NCBI RefSeq assembly: GCF_021018805.1
Contig: NC_086250.1
Location: 61,567,322-61,631,321, forward strand
From: Prinia subflava
Lineage: Eukaryota; Chordata; Aves; Passeriformes; Cisticolidae
DNA length: 64,000 nucleotides
Direction: 5' to 3'
The notes below the pieces were generated by a model. It ran no database searches. It was given only the letters and a program-made list of their open reading frames with translations, and was not told the DNA's origin. How positions within the stretch are numbered: position 1 is the first letter of the stretch; each line of letters starts with the position of its first letter. A program made the position numbers and the translations under genes. Positions 46,626 through 58,256 of this stretch are shown here, piece by piece.

Positions 46626-49600
46626 GTAACACCCTTTCTAAAGTTCTTTCAGGATTTCATTGAGGAAATACCATAATGAAGAGTAATACATATGTGATAT
46701 TTCTCTAGTAAAAGCAAGCTGACATATTCTGTGGTCCTCACACTAGCAAATGCTCCATTTCAACCACTGTCACCATGTTAAATTTAAATAGAACTTTAAT
46801 TGCATTCACTATTCAAATGTTGCCTTTTTTCCTTAATTAAGAAGTCCAGAAACTGATGCCACACCTTCAGCAGTTCATGCCAGTTTTTGTTTCCTAAATC
46901 CATAACCTGAGAAATTCTCTGTTTTTCTTACTGTCTGATGTATTATGAGCCATTGCTGAAACAGGAGTATCTGCTGAAAGTATAACTCTTACATCTGTCA
47001 TCTCATAATTCTTTTAATTCTGAAGCTTGTTTTTTTTCTTATTGTGCACACTTGTTTCCAATAATTCACTGAGAAATTCTCATCAAGCTGTCACCATCTA
47101 TTGAAAACCAAATATTTTAGTGTATTTACAGTTTATGTTGTAAATTTACAGCCTGCAGAGGAGACGTGATGAGTGAGACATGCTAAGCAAGCCACATTAA
47201 AAAAATTTACACTAATATGAATTAAACCAAATCCCAACTGTGTTAACAAATGCTAACAAATAGGCATTGTTCTCTAATTTATTCTGTATTTCAGCTGATA
47301 TTCTTATACTATTACTTTGGAGAGTAATAATATAAGAATATTATAAAAAGAGTATTGCTATGAGACTTTTTCTCACTGATCTCTTACAAACACCTTACTC
47401 CTCTCTGATGTTCTGTGGGAAACATTTTAACAGGCATTTTATCTACTTTTTACCTGTCAGCATTGGTATTGAAGCTTTAAACAATGGTTTAATTGTAAAG
47501 ACTTGTGGTCAGTAAAAAGGCCTAATATCGAACCATTGTAGTTTTTAGATCAACACTTAGCTAAAACTCATTGATGTGTAATATTAAGGTCCCCTGTAAT
47601 TTGTAAGATTGCTCACAGCAAACTTTTTTCAGAACTTGATAAAACAAACCCCGATTCTCAGCACTAATTTGATTTCTAGACCCCTCTGAAATTGCAAGAT
47701 TGCTTAGAAAAGATGCAAAAGATCTTGCAAGTTGCTCCATTAGACTAAATTATGTTTTTCTCATTGCTCATATTCAACGAACCATCATTTATCTCTTCTC
47801 CATGATAGTCTGTTTTTGCAAATCTGGATTTGCAAATACTGACCTCAAGGTGTTATATGGAGATAAATTACTTCTATCTTATGAAAACAAAGCTGAACAT
47901 TCAATTTCTTGTGTATATTATTATGAAAAATAACAGTTATCAACAAATAACTGTATGTTCTCTTCTGAGCAGCAAGGCACAGTGCAGTGGCAATGCTGGG
48001 AGCTGCTTTTTTGCAATCTGAAGTAATAGCAGTCGGATTTTCCATATTTCCAGACTAACTATCAACCACCTGCAAAGCACAACAGATCTGGCTGTGACAC
48101 AGATGTGCCAGGTTCTGCACAGGACTTGGGGAGAGGTTTTAATCTATGCTAGGAGTGATGAGAACAGCTATTTTTTTAAGGGTCCTAGGCTCAGTAGTCA
48201 CATAAAACTTCCCCTTTCCTTGTGAGGAGATCCCCTGAAGAACACAGGCACGCAGCCGAGTCTGTCAGGGCTGCAAGCCACACTCAGCACTTGGGGATTG
48301 GAATCAAGTGGACTCTGCAATCCACTGCCATCACATCTGTGTGTTAAAGAATTTAACACAGGAGACAGTGTATCACCATTATGGTGATGCTGCTAGCTGA
48401 AATATCAGTAAGGAGAGAATATTTCAGGTATCACAGCTTATCAAATTCCTTTCAATTCTGAATTACTAGAAGAACATCCACACATTTAACTGTTACTAGA
48501 TTTACAAAAACCACCTTGCTTTTCCATTTCAAAATAGGCAGAGCCTTTGCAAATTATCTTTGGGATAAGAAGATAGATATTTAAAATCATTTTTTTATCT
48601 GCCAGACATCGTTACCTATATTTGGGTGGGTTATTACTACATTAGTCAAATCTGAGATGTAAGAATAGCAATGCAAAGAAATCAGATGCAACAGAGACAA
48701 GGTCACCTGGGTTTATTTCCTTTGAATTATGTGGCAAATGTTGGAGTAAATCTGAGGCAGAAAGACTTGCCAGCAGAGGAGCAAATCCATTACATTTGAT
48801 ATGTTGATCCATGAGGATACCCAGTGCTCCTTTACAGCACAGGCAATATGTTATGTCTGGGACATGGAGGGGGGTATAATCTATAGCAAAAGCAGTTACA
48901 TACAGGAGCAAAAGAAACTGTGAATCGCAGTGAAGACTAGAAATAATTGACTTGTAGGTCTGGTGTTTTATTGGAGCTTTGTCTGCCCAGCATCTCTGCA
49001 GCCTCCACTCCCAGCAGATCTACCTGCAGATCAAACCAGAACAAGACTTTTGATACAAAACTCCTTTTGCACCATTTCATTTAACTGTGAGCCAGGCAGC
49101 ACTAATGCAATAATAATTAGAACAGATAAAACACTCTAAAGCTGTGCAAAAGCTGTGCAAACATGAATTAATACATGTAATATCCCTGCAAGTCCAATAA
49201 GTAAATATCATTACAGTACGGTCCCCTCCACTCCAAGTGCACAGTGGAGCTATTTCTGAGCATCAGCTGATGGGAAGGATTTCACAGTTTGATACAAGTC
49301 TATTGTGCAGCTTTGGAGAAGCCAATTAACTGGGGGATGAAAGCACTGCTGTCCCTGGGTGGCTTGGGCTGGCTTCAGGGAAGCCAGCACACTTAAACGG
49401 TGTAATTTAGACAAATTTCCCAGGCTGACAAAATGGACAAAATGATCCCTGAAAGTGAAATGTGCTTTGTTCTCCCGTCCAGATTTTCTCTGGTTTATGC
49501 CAATGGAAAACTAGAATGCTTATTTTGAATTTAAGCATTTCAGCAAATTCATAGCAAATTATGATCTGCTTAAAGCACAGTTGCTTTGCCACCACTAAAA

Positions 49601-49952
49601 TCTGTACTCATGGGATACAGGGATAAAAATTTCACCCAGGATTATGTTTCTGATACTTGCAACACCATCTGCTATGCAGACAAAAACTGAAAATATAAAT
49701 GACCAGCTTTGTTCAGCCCCTTATGCCTGGCAAACTCCCACACAGGGAAAATGAATTTTTGTCATACCACCTGTCTGTCTAGTTATATTCTAGAAGCTTT
49801 GGAAAGGAAATCGTAAGATCTCCTAAAGATGACTCTTACAGCCAGAAAACTCAGGGCTCGTCAATAGACAAACTCCAAGGCTCTCTGGTTTGCTATGTAG
49901 GATGTCGTAGAAAATAAATCTTTCTGGTAAGTGGACAGATTTTCCCTGTCAG
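46626..49952 (+). other. RELN: Intron 22 of window (3.3 kb)
   Basis: AT-rich. Contains an 18-of-19-bp hairpin at 47298-47341. No transposon, RNA gene or exon is supported elsewhere. Acceptor gattttccctgtcag. Confidence 0.78.
47298..47341. repeat. AT-rich hairpin, 19-bp arms
   Basis: atattcttatactattact (47298-47316) pairs with 47323-47341, with one mismatch in 19 and a six-base loop (ttggag). It is followed by ttataaaaag. Function unknown. It may be a short snap-back duplication. Confidence 0.92.
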
Positions 49953-50211
49953 ATTTGTGCAGTTCTTCATGAGACTGGGATGTGGCAAGGGCGTACCTGA
50001 CCCCAGGAGCCAGCCTGTGCTGCTGCAGTATTCCCTCAACGGGGGCCTGACGTGGAGCCTTCTGCAGGAGTTCCTCTTCAGCAACTCCAGCAATGTGGGG
50101 CGCTACATTGCCCTGGAGATCCCCCTGAAGGCGCGGTCCAGCTCCACGCGGCTCCGCTGGTGGCAGCCGTCCGAGAACGGCCACTTCTACAGCCCCTGGG
50201 TCATCGACCAG
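49953..50211 (+). CDS. RELN: Reelin exon 23 of 32: subrepeat 5B with Asp box
   Basis: 259 nt, phase 2 in and phase 0 out. Residues about 2225-2311. It encodes [20 protein letters not shown], the Asp box [20 protein letters not shown], the sequon NSS in FSNSSNVG, then [20 protein letters not shown] and WVIDQ. One exon holds what 3B spreads over three. GC-rich at the 3' half. Repeat 5 adjoins the receptor-binding repeat 6, and in the known fragment structure these repeats form a compact unit. Donor gtgagg. Confidence 0.97.
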
Positions 50212-51362
50212 GTGAGGAACCCTCGCGGGCCTTTCTGTGTAACATTATCTTACGTTCAGTCTTCATGTTTCCCTTCTTTTTTTGAGGCATGTATCATTTC
50301 ACTGAGACAAGCAAAAACACTTAGTGAAAAGATATTTAGAGCACAATTACTGTTTGCTGAACTCACGGTTTTAATGCAGCGTGTGGGGCACTGATTGCCT
50401 GTTTTGAATCAAGGAAAGCCTTTTACATGTATGTAGAGCCTTGGGTTCACATTGCAGGAGGCCTCACCACACAAAAGGCAAGTCTGATTTCAAACTTCAA
50501 AAATCTTCATTTAAAATGTATCCAAATATGTAATTGCCTTGGTATAATATAATAGAAAAAGACTACAGAAAAATATCAATCTGCATGAAAATAAAATTTC
50601 ATATTTGGGATTTTCTGCTATAAAGATTATTATATTACTTTATATGACTTGGTAGAAATCACAGATTATTTATCTCTAAAATGATTATGCTCTAAGTAGT
50701 GTTTTGGGTTGTCCAAGTACAATTTGCTTTTATATTTATTAGGTTTTTTTAAAGAAGTTAGTTCAGATTGTTAGGAGAAACCTAACCAGCCATTTTAATG
50801 TTGTGGTTTCAAAATTTTACTTCTCATTCCCCCATTCAGAAATCAAAAAATACTCATTGTTTTGATACCTTTATTGAATGTAGTTACATTAGTTCAAAAC
50901 AATCAGAAACTGAATTCAGAATGACAAATGAAAAATAATTCTAGCTTGCTTGTTGTTGAATAGTAAAAGGATGATGGTTTATAGTCAACTGAAAAATAGA
51001 GGCTATTTCCCCCCTTCTGTCAGCAGAAGCAATCTGATATCAGTGCACCAGATTATAGAAGAGCAGATCACTAGGAAAATGCAATCACTTTGTTTCTATT
51101 AACACTTTTCTTGTGAGCAGTTTTACTTCATCGACATTGGGGGTCACCTCCCTGAATTTTAGATTCCCTTACAGGAAAGAGATACCTCCCTTCTCATAGC
51201 CTAAATTATTTTCTAAGTAATTTTGTCCTTTTGGACCAGCAAAATGAATACACATAGTCTGGTACATCTCTTCCTCCCTCAGGTTGGTATGTCACTTCTA
51301 TGTTTGTGAAGACTTCTAGATATTTTTCCTTTTCAATAACAATTTCTTTCCCAATGTTTCAG
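50212..51362 (+). other. RELN: Intron 23 of window (1.15 kb)
   Basis: AT-rich, nothing recognised. Acceptor tttcccaatgtttcag. Confidence 0.8.
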
Positions 51363-51612
51363 ATCCTTATTGGAGGAAATATCTCTGGCAATACAGTACT
51401 GGAAGATGATTTCACCACACTGGATAGCAGGAAGTGGCTGCTCCACCCTGGAGGAACAAAGATGCCAGTCTGTGGCTCCTCTGGGGACGCGCTGGTGTTC
51501 ATTGAGAAAGCCAGCACCCGCTACGTTGTCACCACTGACATCGTTGTCAATGAAGACTCTTTCCTGCAAATAGATTTTGCAGCTTCCTGCTCTGTCACAG
51601 ACTCCTGTTATG
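51363..51612 (+). CDS. RELN: Reelin exon 24 of 32: subrepeat 6A with receptor-binding Lys2360
   Basis: 250 nt, phase 0 in and phase 1 out. Residues 2312-2395. It encodes [20 protein letters not shown] (NIS sequon), [20 protein letters not shown], then [19 protein letters not shown] and [17 protein letters not shown]. The Lys of FIEKAST (aaa, 51507-51509) falls exactly on mouse K2360, one of two lysines in repeat 6 needed for ApoER2/VLDLR binding. There is no intron after FLQIDF, unlike odd repeats. Donor gtaatg. Confidence 0.97.
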
Positions 51613-52089
51613 GTAATGACTGCTTAGTAATTCCTGCCTTTCCTCTTCCCCCTCTGCAGAGGAAAGTCCACTTGTTTTCTGGTTACATTATTCATTGTAA
51701 CAAGAACTGAGAAACAAAGGAAAGCTGCACATTTCTGTTAGAAATTGTAACATCAGCTCTTTTATTCCAGGTGTCTGAAGCCTAAGATAAACTGAAGTAA
51801 ATTATTCCCTGAGCATCTAAGTTGCAGTTCAATCCATCTCAGAAAAAGACAAAGAGCTGCCTTACTCAAATCCATTTAGTAGATAGTGTCCACTACTTGG
51901 GATGGAATAATAAGCAGCTGGGTGTTCCAGCATATATGCTTCTTGCTTTATGGTTTTGCATTTTCAGTGTAGTCTCAGTTCTGATCTCATTTGTACGAAT
52001 ATATCTAAGAAATTGTTTATACCAACATACATCTGACACTTGCTAAAGCACCATAAACAGCAAAAAATTTATATCACCCTTATGAAATA

Positions 52090-52360
52090 ATAAATATGTA
52101 TAGACCTATATGTTTCCATATATGAATGTGTGCATGCATACTATGCACAAATATCTGTTTATGTATATATGTATGTATATATCTGTTTATGTATACATAA
52201 TGATGCAATTTTTAATTGCCTAGCTTCCTTTCTTTCATATGATGTCTATTGAGTACAGAGCCAGCTCCTATATATTTATGTGTATACATATGTATATATG
52301 TGTATATATGTATGTGTATATATATGTATAAATATGTGTGTATATATACATATGGATAAA
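52090..52360. repeat. TA/TG-rich microsatellite zone
   Basis: Mixed tatg, tgta and tatata units on both sides of and inside the inverted repeat, for example gtatatatgtatgtatat near 52164-52181 and again at 52290-52350. Degenerate, with no single unit. Confidence 0.85.
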
Positions 52361-52424
52361 CAAATAAAAACATGCTCTGTACTCAATACACATCACATGG
52401 AAATTAAAAATTGGTTCATTATGT
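52195..52424. repeat. Imperfect inverted repeat around a TG/TA microsatellite
   Basis: Left arm 52195-52260, right arm 52375-52424. Outer blocks (52195-52220 against 52399-52424) match at 23 of 26, inner blocks (52236-52260 against 52375-52399) at 23 of 25. The left arm has 15 extra bases (52221-52235). The loop (52261-52374) is mostly alternating tgta/tata. No terminal duplication typical of a DNA transposon was identified. Confidence 0.9.
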
Positions 52425-52806
52425 GAATTTTAAAACACACAAGAAATAGGTTTTTCTACAAATAGGCTTTTTAATGTTTTACACATCCTCTTAGAGCAGG
52501 GTTTTGAGGTATAGATGTTTTTAATGAGGACAAGAATACAATACATTGTATCATGTGGTATGTGTTAATTTACTGGGTTGCTGCCTTTTCCTCTACAATT
52601 CTGTATAAAAATGGAAAAGGATTTTACATGAAGTCTCAGATTTAGCCTCTCTGATTTTGCTAATCTGAAACTACTTACATGCTTAATTTTTTTTCTTTCT
52701 TTTGCTATTAAGAATGCTGTGGCATCCTGAGATCATCTCTGCTAAGTTTAGAAACATTTTGGCAACTGAGCCATATACTGTCAAAGAAACAGATCCTTAT
52801 TTTGTT

Positions 52807-52824
52807 GGGGGGTGGGGAGGGGGG
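52807..52824 (+). other. G-run cluster, possible G-quadruplex
   Basis: Runs of 6, 4 and 6 G separated by single t and a, on the transcribed-sense strand of the intron. Sixteen G in eighteen bases could fold as a quadruplex, though a canonical four-run pattern requires splitting a six-G run. Confidence 0.5.
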
Positions 52825-53932
52825 TGTTTTTTCTTTGTCTACAACCCTTATCATTATCTTAACTTCATAATAAATTGGGCAGGACAATACCTAATCATGC
52901 TTCCAGTCATGATGAGCAAAGCATTTCTTTTGGTGAGAGAAATTTAACACTAAAATCCCACTTACCCTTGTTTGTATCTACTTGTCCTTGTATTTCTATA
53001 GCACTGTCTTCTGTGCTGAAACATCAAGTAGGACTGATTGGGTGATTAAGGGTAATTCCCTGTGCATGAGGGTAGAAGAAATGGGTCTGTAGTAATCAAA
53101 AGAAGATCACAGATTTATCACCCCTGTCACCACAACCACGCTTCATGTTTTACGCAGCCAGCTCAGCCAGAATGCCTGGCAGCTGGAACATTTACTTCAA
53201 GTTCCAGTTCTGCACCTATTATTATTTACTTTTTCATGGCTGCATGAAAGTTTGACTTGAAGTATTTAGTGAGCTTGACTAACCTTTAATTTTCATAATA
53301 AAAGTTTATAAGCCATAAACATCAAAACAATTAAATTGCTGATTTTCTCTGAGAAATGAGCACATTAGTTTAATGTGACTAGGCTGTGTTTGAATGGAAA
53401 CAAGCTCACTGACTAACAAACTCAAATTAAAATTGTGCTGGATAATGAAATGAGCTGGTCTGCAGGAGGGGTGGAAGGCTGACTAAGCCATCTTGTGACA
53501 GAGCCAAAAGTTTGAACTTGAGTGTTGCTCTGCTTTACACAGCACTCACATCCAGCTGAATCTCACTCTTCAAGCGTGAGAAACAAAGTTTCTGTCACAT
53601 TATTTTCCTGCATGCTGCAGCTACAGCCATTGACTTAGTCCTGGCAACTTCATGCCGGCTGTCTTTTCATCTGTGGTCCTTTGAGTTAGGTGGCAATTGT
53701 GAAGATGTACTGCAGACTCCACCTGAGCTATACCTGCTCAGCAGCATCTAACACATCCTCCAACACAACCACCAAAGGAGGTAGCTTTGCACTTCTGACA
53801 CAAGGGTTTGAAAAGTTCTGGGTAGTTATTTTGTCGGTTCAGACTTGTGATACTGTCTGGAGCTTGCACTTTATTATAGGCCTATGGATATAGGTCTCTA
53901 ACTTAAGTAACTGACCATCTTTCCACCCTTAG

Positions 53933-54101
53933 CTATTGAACTGGAATATTCAGTGGACCTTGGGCTGACCTGGCACCCAATTTTGAAAGACTGTCTTCCC
54001 ACTAATGTGGAATGCAACAAGTATCATCTCCAGAGGATTCTCATTTCAGACACCTTCAACAAGTGGACTCGGGTTACTTTGCCTCTGCCTCCCTATACTA
54101 G
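53933..54101 (+). CDS. RELN: Reelin exon 25 of 32: subrepeat 6A with Asp box
   Basis: 169 nt, phase 1 in and phase 2 out. Residues about 2395-2451. It completes Ala, then [20 protein letters not shown] with the Asp box YSVDLGLTW, the loop [11 protein letters not shown], and [16 protein letters not shown] with the Arg codon split ag/g. It lies between the two receptor-binding lysine exons. Donor gtaact. Confidence 0.96.
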
Positions 54102-56612
54102 GTAACTCCCTCTGGTCTTCTGCAGAATAAATCTAAAAGCATAACTAGGTATTTAAAATGTCATGATACATTATAGAATTTATGCACTTGTACCTTGTCC
54201 TTTTTGTTTGGTCCATGTAAACAGCATCAAACAAGTACAAGTAAATGAAGCTCTAGCCTATAAAAATTGCAAACACACGTGGCAAGGGCATCAAGCTCTC
54301 AGCATTATTTGACTCCACAGCTTTGCTCCTCCTGCTGAGCCTTATCTCCTCACACAGACATAGGCTGAGCTAACTGCTGGCTCAGCAGTATCAAAGCACA
54401 GGTAGAGACTGGAGATGGTTGTCATGACAGATGCCACCAAAGGCACATAAAAGTTTGGAAACAGAGACCTTTATTTTTTAGCAATTGTACTGAAAGTGCC
54501 TCTACAGTTGCTGCATGTTTTGACACTAGTAGTGGAAAAGTCCATGTTTTGTTACTAATCATTTGGAGCATGTGGACTCCTCTCTATCTTTGGTGCAGTT
54601 ACATCAAGTAATAGCACTTTTCTTAGGACTTCTTCCCAGGATTAATTTTCTGGGCTTCCTCTTTTGTGCAGTTTTGCTACGTATTGTCTGTAAAAATCCA
54701 TTACCCCGTCAGTTCTTGTATAAAGACTGTAAATTTGTGTTCAGCATAATCTTTCTGGGGTTGAGTGGGATAAATCAGGGCTGGGACTGATGTTCCAAAC
54801 CAACTGAATTTGGACCTGAAAGGAAGCTACCATCTGAGATAAACTCAGGTTTATAAATAACCCTGATTTTAAGACTGAGGAGTTTTTTGAGCTGTATATG
54901 TCACAAGAAGTCTGATGCCCTACTGAGGCAAAAATTGCACTTCTGTCCAATCCCATAACTGTACTTTTTGGCTCAAGTAATACCATTTCCCAAAGTTATT
55001 AAGATAGGCAATCCATGAGAGAGGTTATTACAACCTTATCTCATAAGCAAGAGAGACATTAAGCTTTAGGATAAGTACAGTGCAGCCAATAGGCCTTTTA
55101 GTCTAGATGCAATATAATTTTTATGCTACTTTATTATTCCAAGCTGTTTAATAGCAGGTGTGTGTCTCCAGTTGTTTGTGCCTATATGTTTTAGGCACAT
55201 GCAGGCTGTGCAGTCAGTAGCTTGGCCTGGTGCTCACCACCCATATCTGTGCAGCCTCTTATGGCTCCCACCTCTAGAGTACTACCTCACCTCTAGAAGG
55301 CAATGGACACTTACTTTTAGCTGATCTTAAAATGCAAATGCAAATACAAGGCTTCCTACAGGAGCATCAGCTCCATGAATTGTTGATGAAGTGCCCAGCC
55401 AGACCAGGCAGTGTAAGATATAGGTGCTTGTCTTTATTCTGAAAGGACTTCCTCACAATTTTTATATTTATTTTTAAAATGCTGCTTGATGAGCAGCTGA
55501 GCTGAGCTCAGAGCAGTAGATTTCTTTTGGATAAACATGTTATTTATTCAGCTCTTGCAACATTTTCATAAAGAAATAATTCATGGGAGAATGATGACCT
55601 TATGATATGAGCTCCATTTTTACACTGAATAGTTTTTGGGGATTTTGCTGTTTATTTGGTTTTGGTGTTTATAATAATTGTGATTCCTCCCTGAATTTCA
55701 AAAGAGAACAGACTACAAAAAGTTCAATGCTGCCATCTAGCGCTGTACTACAAAACAGGGATTAGCTTGAATTCATAGAGACATTTATCTACTCACAGCT
55801 CTTGAGTCACAGCCCACACCTGCATGAGCTGAATAACTATTTGGTGTCTCCTGACTGTTTTGGATAGATTTTTCATCATCCATCTCAGGAGCTAAAACAC
55901 TTAAATCACATATAGGAAGCTAAGCCCATTTTAATCAACAAAATGACTATCATTTACTCAATAGAGCCAGGATCACACTACAGATAATTTCTCAGAATTT
56001 CCAGCCAAGCCCTGGGTGGAGGGAGGAGAAGAAATTGCAAGGCCAAGGTCATGCTGCAAGCCCTGTATGGGTCTTCTCACCTGTCCCCAACCCCTCCCTA
56101 GAGCTGCTCTTACCTAAGTGTAGGTGGGAGAATTCATAGAGAAAAAACTCAGGTAAATTTGTTGACTTGGACTTGGACATTTGTTGACTGGCTCAGGATG
56201 AAACTTGGAGGGTTTGGATTATTCTGGCTTGATCCAGCTCCTAGCAATTCCTCCAGTGTGGATCTGTCCCATGCTGGGACATGGTTATGACTGGCCTGAG
56301 CTTCCAACTGGGAGTATCACCCTCTTCCTACCCTCTCTCCACTGCACCCATCATAGCCTGCTTGCTCTGCTTCACCGGTGATCCATTCCCTACCTCCCAC
56401 ACTCTCAGCTTGATACCAAGCACCTGCAATGTATTCTGTTCTCAAAATGTGGGCACCCTTTCCTTGGAGGGATGTTATCATTGTCAAAAACCAGCCCTGG
56501 GTCATGCTGGTATCAAACAAATCTTCCAAGAGCAGCTAACATTTCCTTTCAGTCAAAATAAAGATTACCTTAGTTAGAAAACACAGAATTCTGTTTTTCT
56601 CTCTTTCCCAAG
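54102..56612 (+). other. RELN: Intron 25 of window (2.5 kb)
   Basis: No transposon or gene recognised. Acceptor tctctctttcccaag. Confidence 0.78.
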
Positions 56613-56753
56613 GTCTCAAGCAACTCGTTTCCGCTGGCACCAGCCTGCTCCTTTTGACAAGCAGCAGACGTGGGCAATCGATAATGTCTACATTGGGGAC
56701 GGCTGCATAGACATGTGCAGTGGCCATGGGAAGTGCACGCAAGACAACTGTGT
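56613..56753 (+). CDS. RELN: Reelin exon 26 of 32: end of 6A (Lys2467) and first part of EGF6
   Basis: 141 nt, phase 2 at both ends. Residues 2451-2498. It encodes [30 protein letters not shown] and EGF6 cysteines 1-4 ([16 protein letters not shown]), then gt of a Val codon. The Lys of FDKQQTW (aag, 56659-56661) falls exactly on mouse K2467, the second lysine needed for receptor binding. Same length and phases as exon 14 (EGF4) and nearly as exon 2 (EGF2). Donor gtaagt. Confidence 0.97.
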
Positions 56754-58078
56754 GTAAGTGCCATCCTGTCCTGTAAGTGCCCTGTCCTGCCCAGGGCTGT
56801 GGCATTTCACTCCCCCTCTGTCAATATGATGAATTTGCAGGAAAAACTGATACAATTCCACAAACTAAGGTGGATTTTGCTGTTAAAACTGAGCAGGGCA
56901 ATGGGACCACTTGGGAATAGAGGTAACAAGTGGAAGGGGAACTGCAGGGGTTGGCTCTGCCAGACCTCTGACTTTTCATGCTCCATGGCCAAAGCAGACA
57001 GTCTTTTCCTCAGTGGCAATGCATCACCTCTGCTCTTGCCTCTGCTGCAATTCCCCTTCCACCAGGTAAGGAGAGGGTATCCCTTGAGTTTGCACATCCC
57101 TCTAGGAACATAGGGTCCTGGAGCTTCACAGAATATGTTCTCCTTATCCTCAAGGGATTTCACACCACATCCCTGTGATCTCAGCCTGCTGCTGGGTGCA
57201 GAAAACCTGGGCTGGAGGTGAGAGATATCCACTAAGCAGGATATATGCCAGTTCTTCACAAGGCCAGATTTTGCTTTTTGACTAGTGTTATCTTGATGGT
57301 CTGATCACTCTGCTCCATGGTAGGGTTTGCCAGGAGAGGCAGACTGGCTTGATCCTCAAACTGTTAACATAACAATCCGCATAGAGTCCTGCAAAGCTAG
57401 CAAACAACAACCCCCAGATTTGCCTGTCTTGGCAACAGAGAAATACCTTCCAGATGGATGTATTGCTTTTTTCCCAGCCACAAATGGCAGCAGAAATGGG
57501 AGAATGGTTGTATAATTGCATTGTGACTGTATTTTTCAGAAATATATTTTGCTGCAGAATAGACATATTACTGTGTATCTTCTCTATCCTGACAACACTG
57601 AAGTACTGTGACACAATATCCCTGGTGAAATCTCATAGTACCACAACACAGTTCCAAGCTGCTATCCAGTCTTTGACACATTATAAGAATGTTTTTCAGG
57701 GCAAAAAAAGAGAACTATATAAAGATAAGAAAGCACCCATCTACTAAAATTTTACAGAAACCTGAACTTTAACATTAGCAGGACATTTTTAGGCTTGGCA
57801 CATTCTCTTGGTTTATCCATCCAAGCACAATGTCTTTTACTGCTTTGACTGTGTTTGAGAGTGTACCCTGTGTTAGAAGCTTGATACACAATACTAAGCC
57901 TTCCAAAAAGACATTTTTGTTTCATATTCCCTACAAAACGCCAGATGTTTGAAACCCCCACATGCGAGTTGTGCCCTGGTAAATGATGCCCCTGTGCAGA
58001 ACAAGATGGTACCTTAATAAGACAGCACTGATTGAACCTCCTTTGCCAGCTGATTTGTGCGTTTGTTTTGCTCTGCAG
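56754..58078 (+). other. RELN: Intron 26 of window (1.3 kb)
   Basis: No element recognised. Long open frames on the minus strand (56807-57259 and 57752-58237) look accidental; the second overlaps the next reelin exon in antisense. Confidence 0.78.
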
Positions 58079-58256
58079 CTGCGACGAGCACTGGGGTGGG
58101 CTGTACTGCGACGAGCCAGAGACTCCCCTTCCCACACAGCTGAAAGACAACTTCAACCGCGCGCCCTCCAGCCAGAACTGGCTGACGGTGAACGGCGGCA
58201 AGCTGAGCACGGTCTGCGGGGCCGTCGCCTCGGGCATGGCTCTTCACTTCAGCGGG
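58079..58256 (+). CDS. RELN: Reelin exon 27 of 32: end of EGF6, start of 6B
   Basis: 178 nt, phase 2 in and phase 0 out. Residues about 2498-2557. It completes EGF6 ([10 protein letters not shown]), then [20 protein letters not shown] and [17 protein letters not shown]. The end at ggg/gtgcgt was chosen because the next exon begins GCSRM at phase 0. The donor matches the U1 consensus poorly beyond the GT. CpG-rich. It is the same size as the repeat 4 counterpart at 33735-33912. Confidence 0.95.

Larger units (their letters stand above)
51613..53932 (+). other. RELN: Intron 24 of window (2.3 kb)
   Basis: Contains a long imperfect inverted repeat that flanks a TG/TA microsatellite (52195-52424) and a G-run cluster (52807-52824). 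No gene recognised. Acceptor tctttccacccttag. Confidence 0.8.

Noticed and set aside
57752..58237. 161-codon open frame on the minus strand
   Set aside because: Its upstream half is the antisense of a certain reelin exon (58079-58237), and the rest has no protein-like pattern or family motif. CpG-rich exons often leave such antisense frames.
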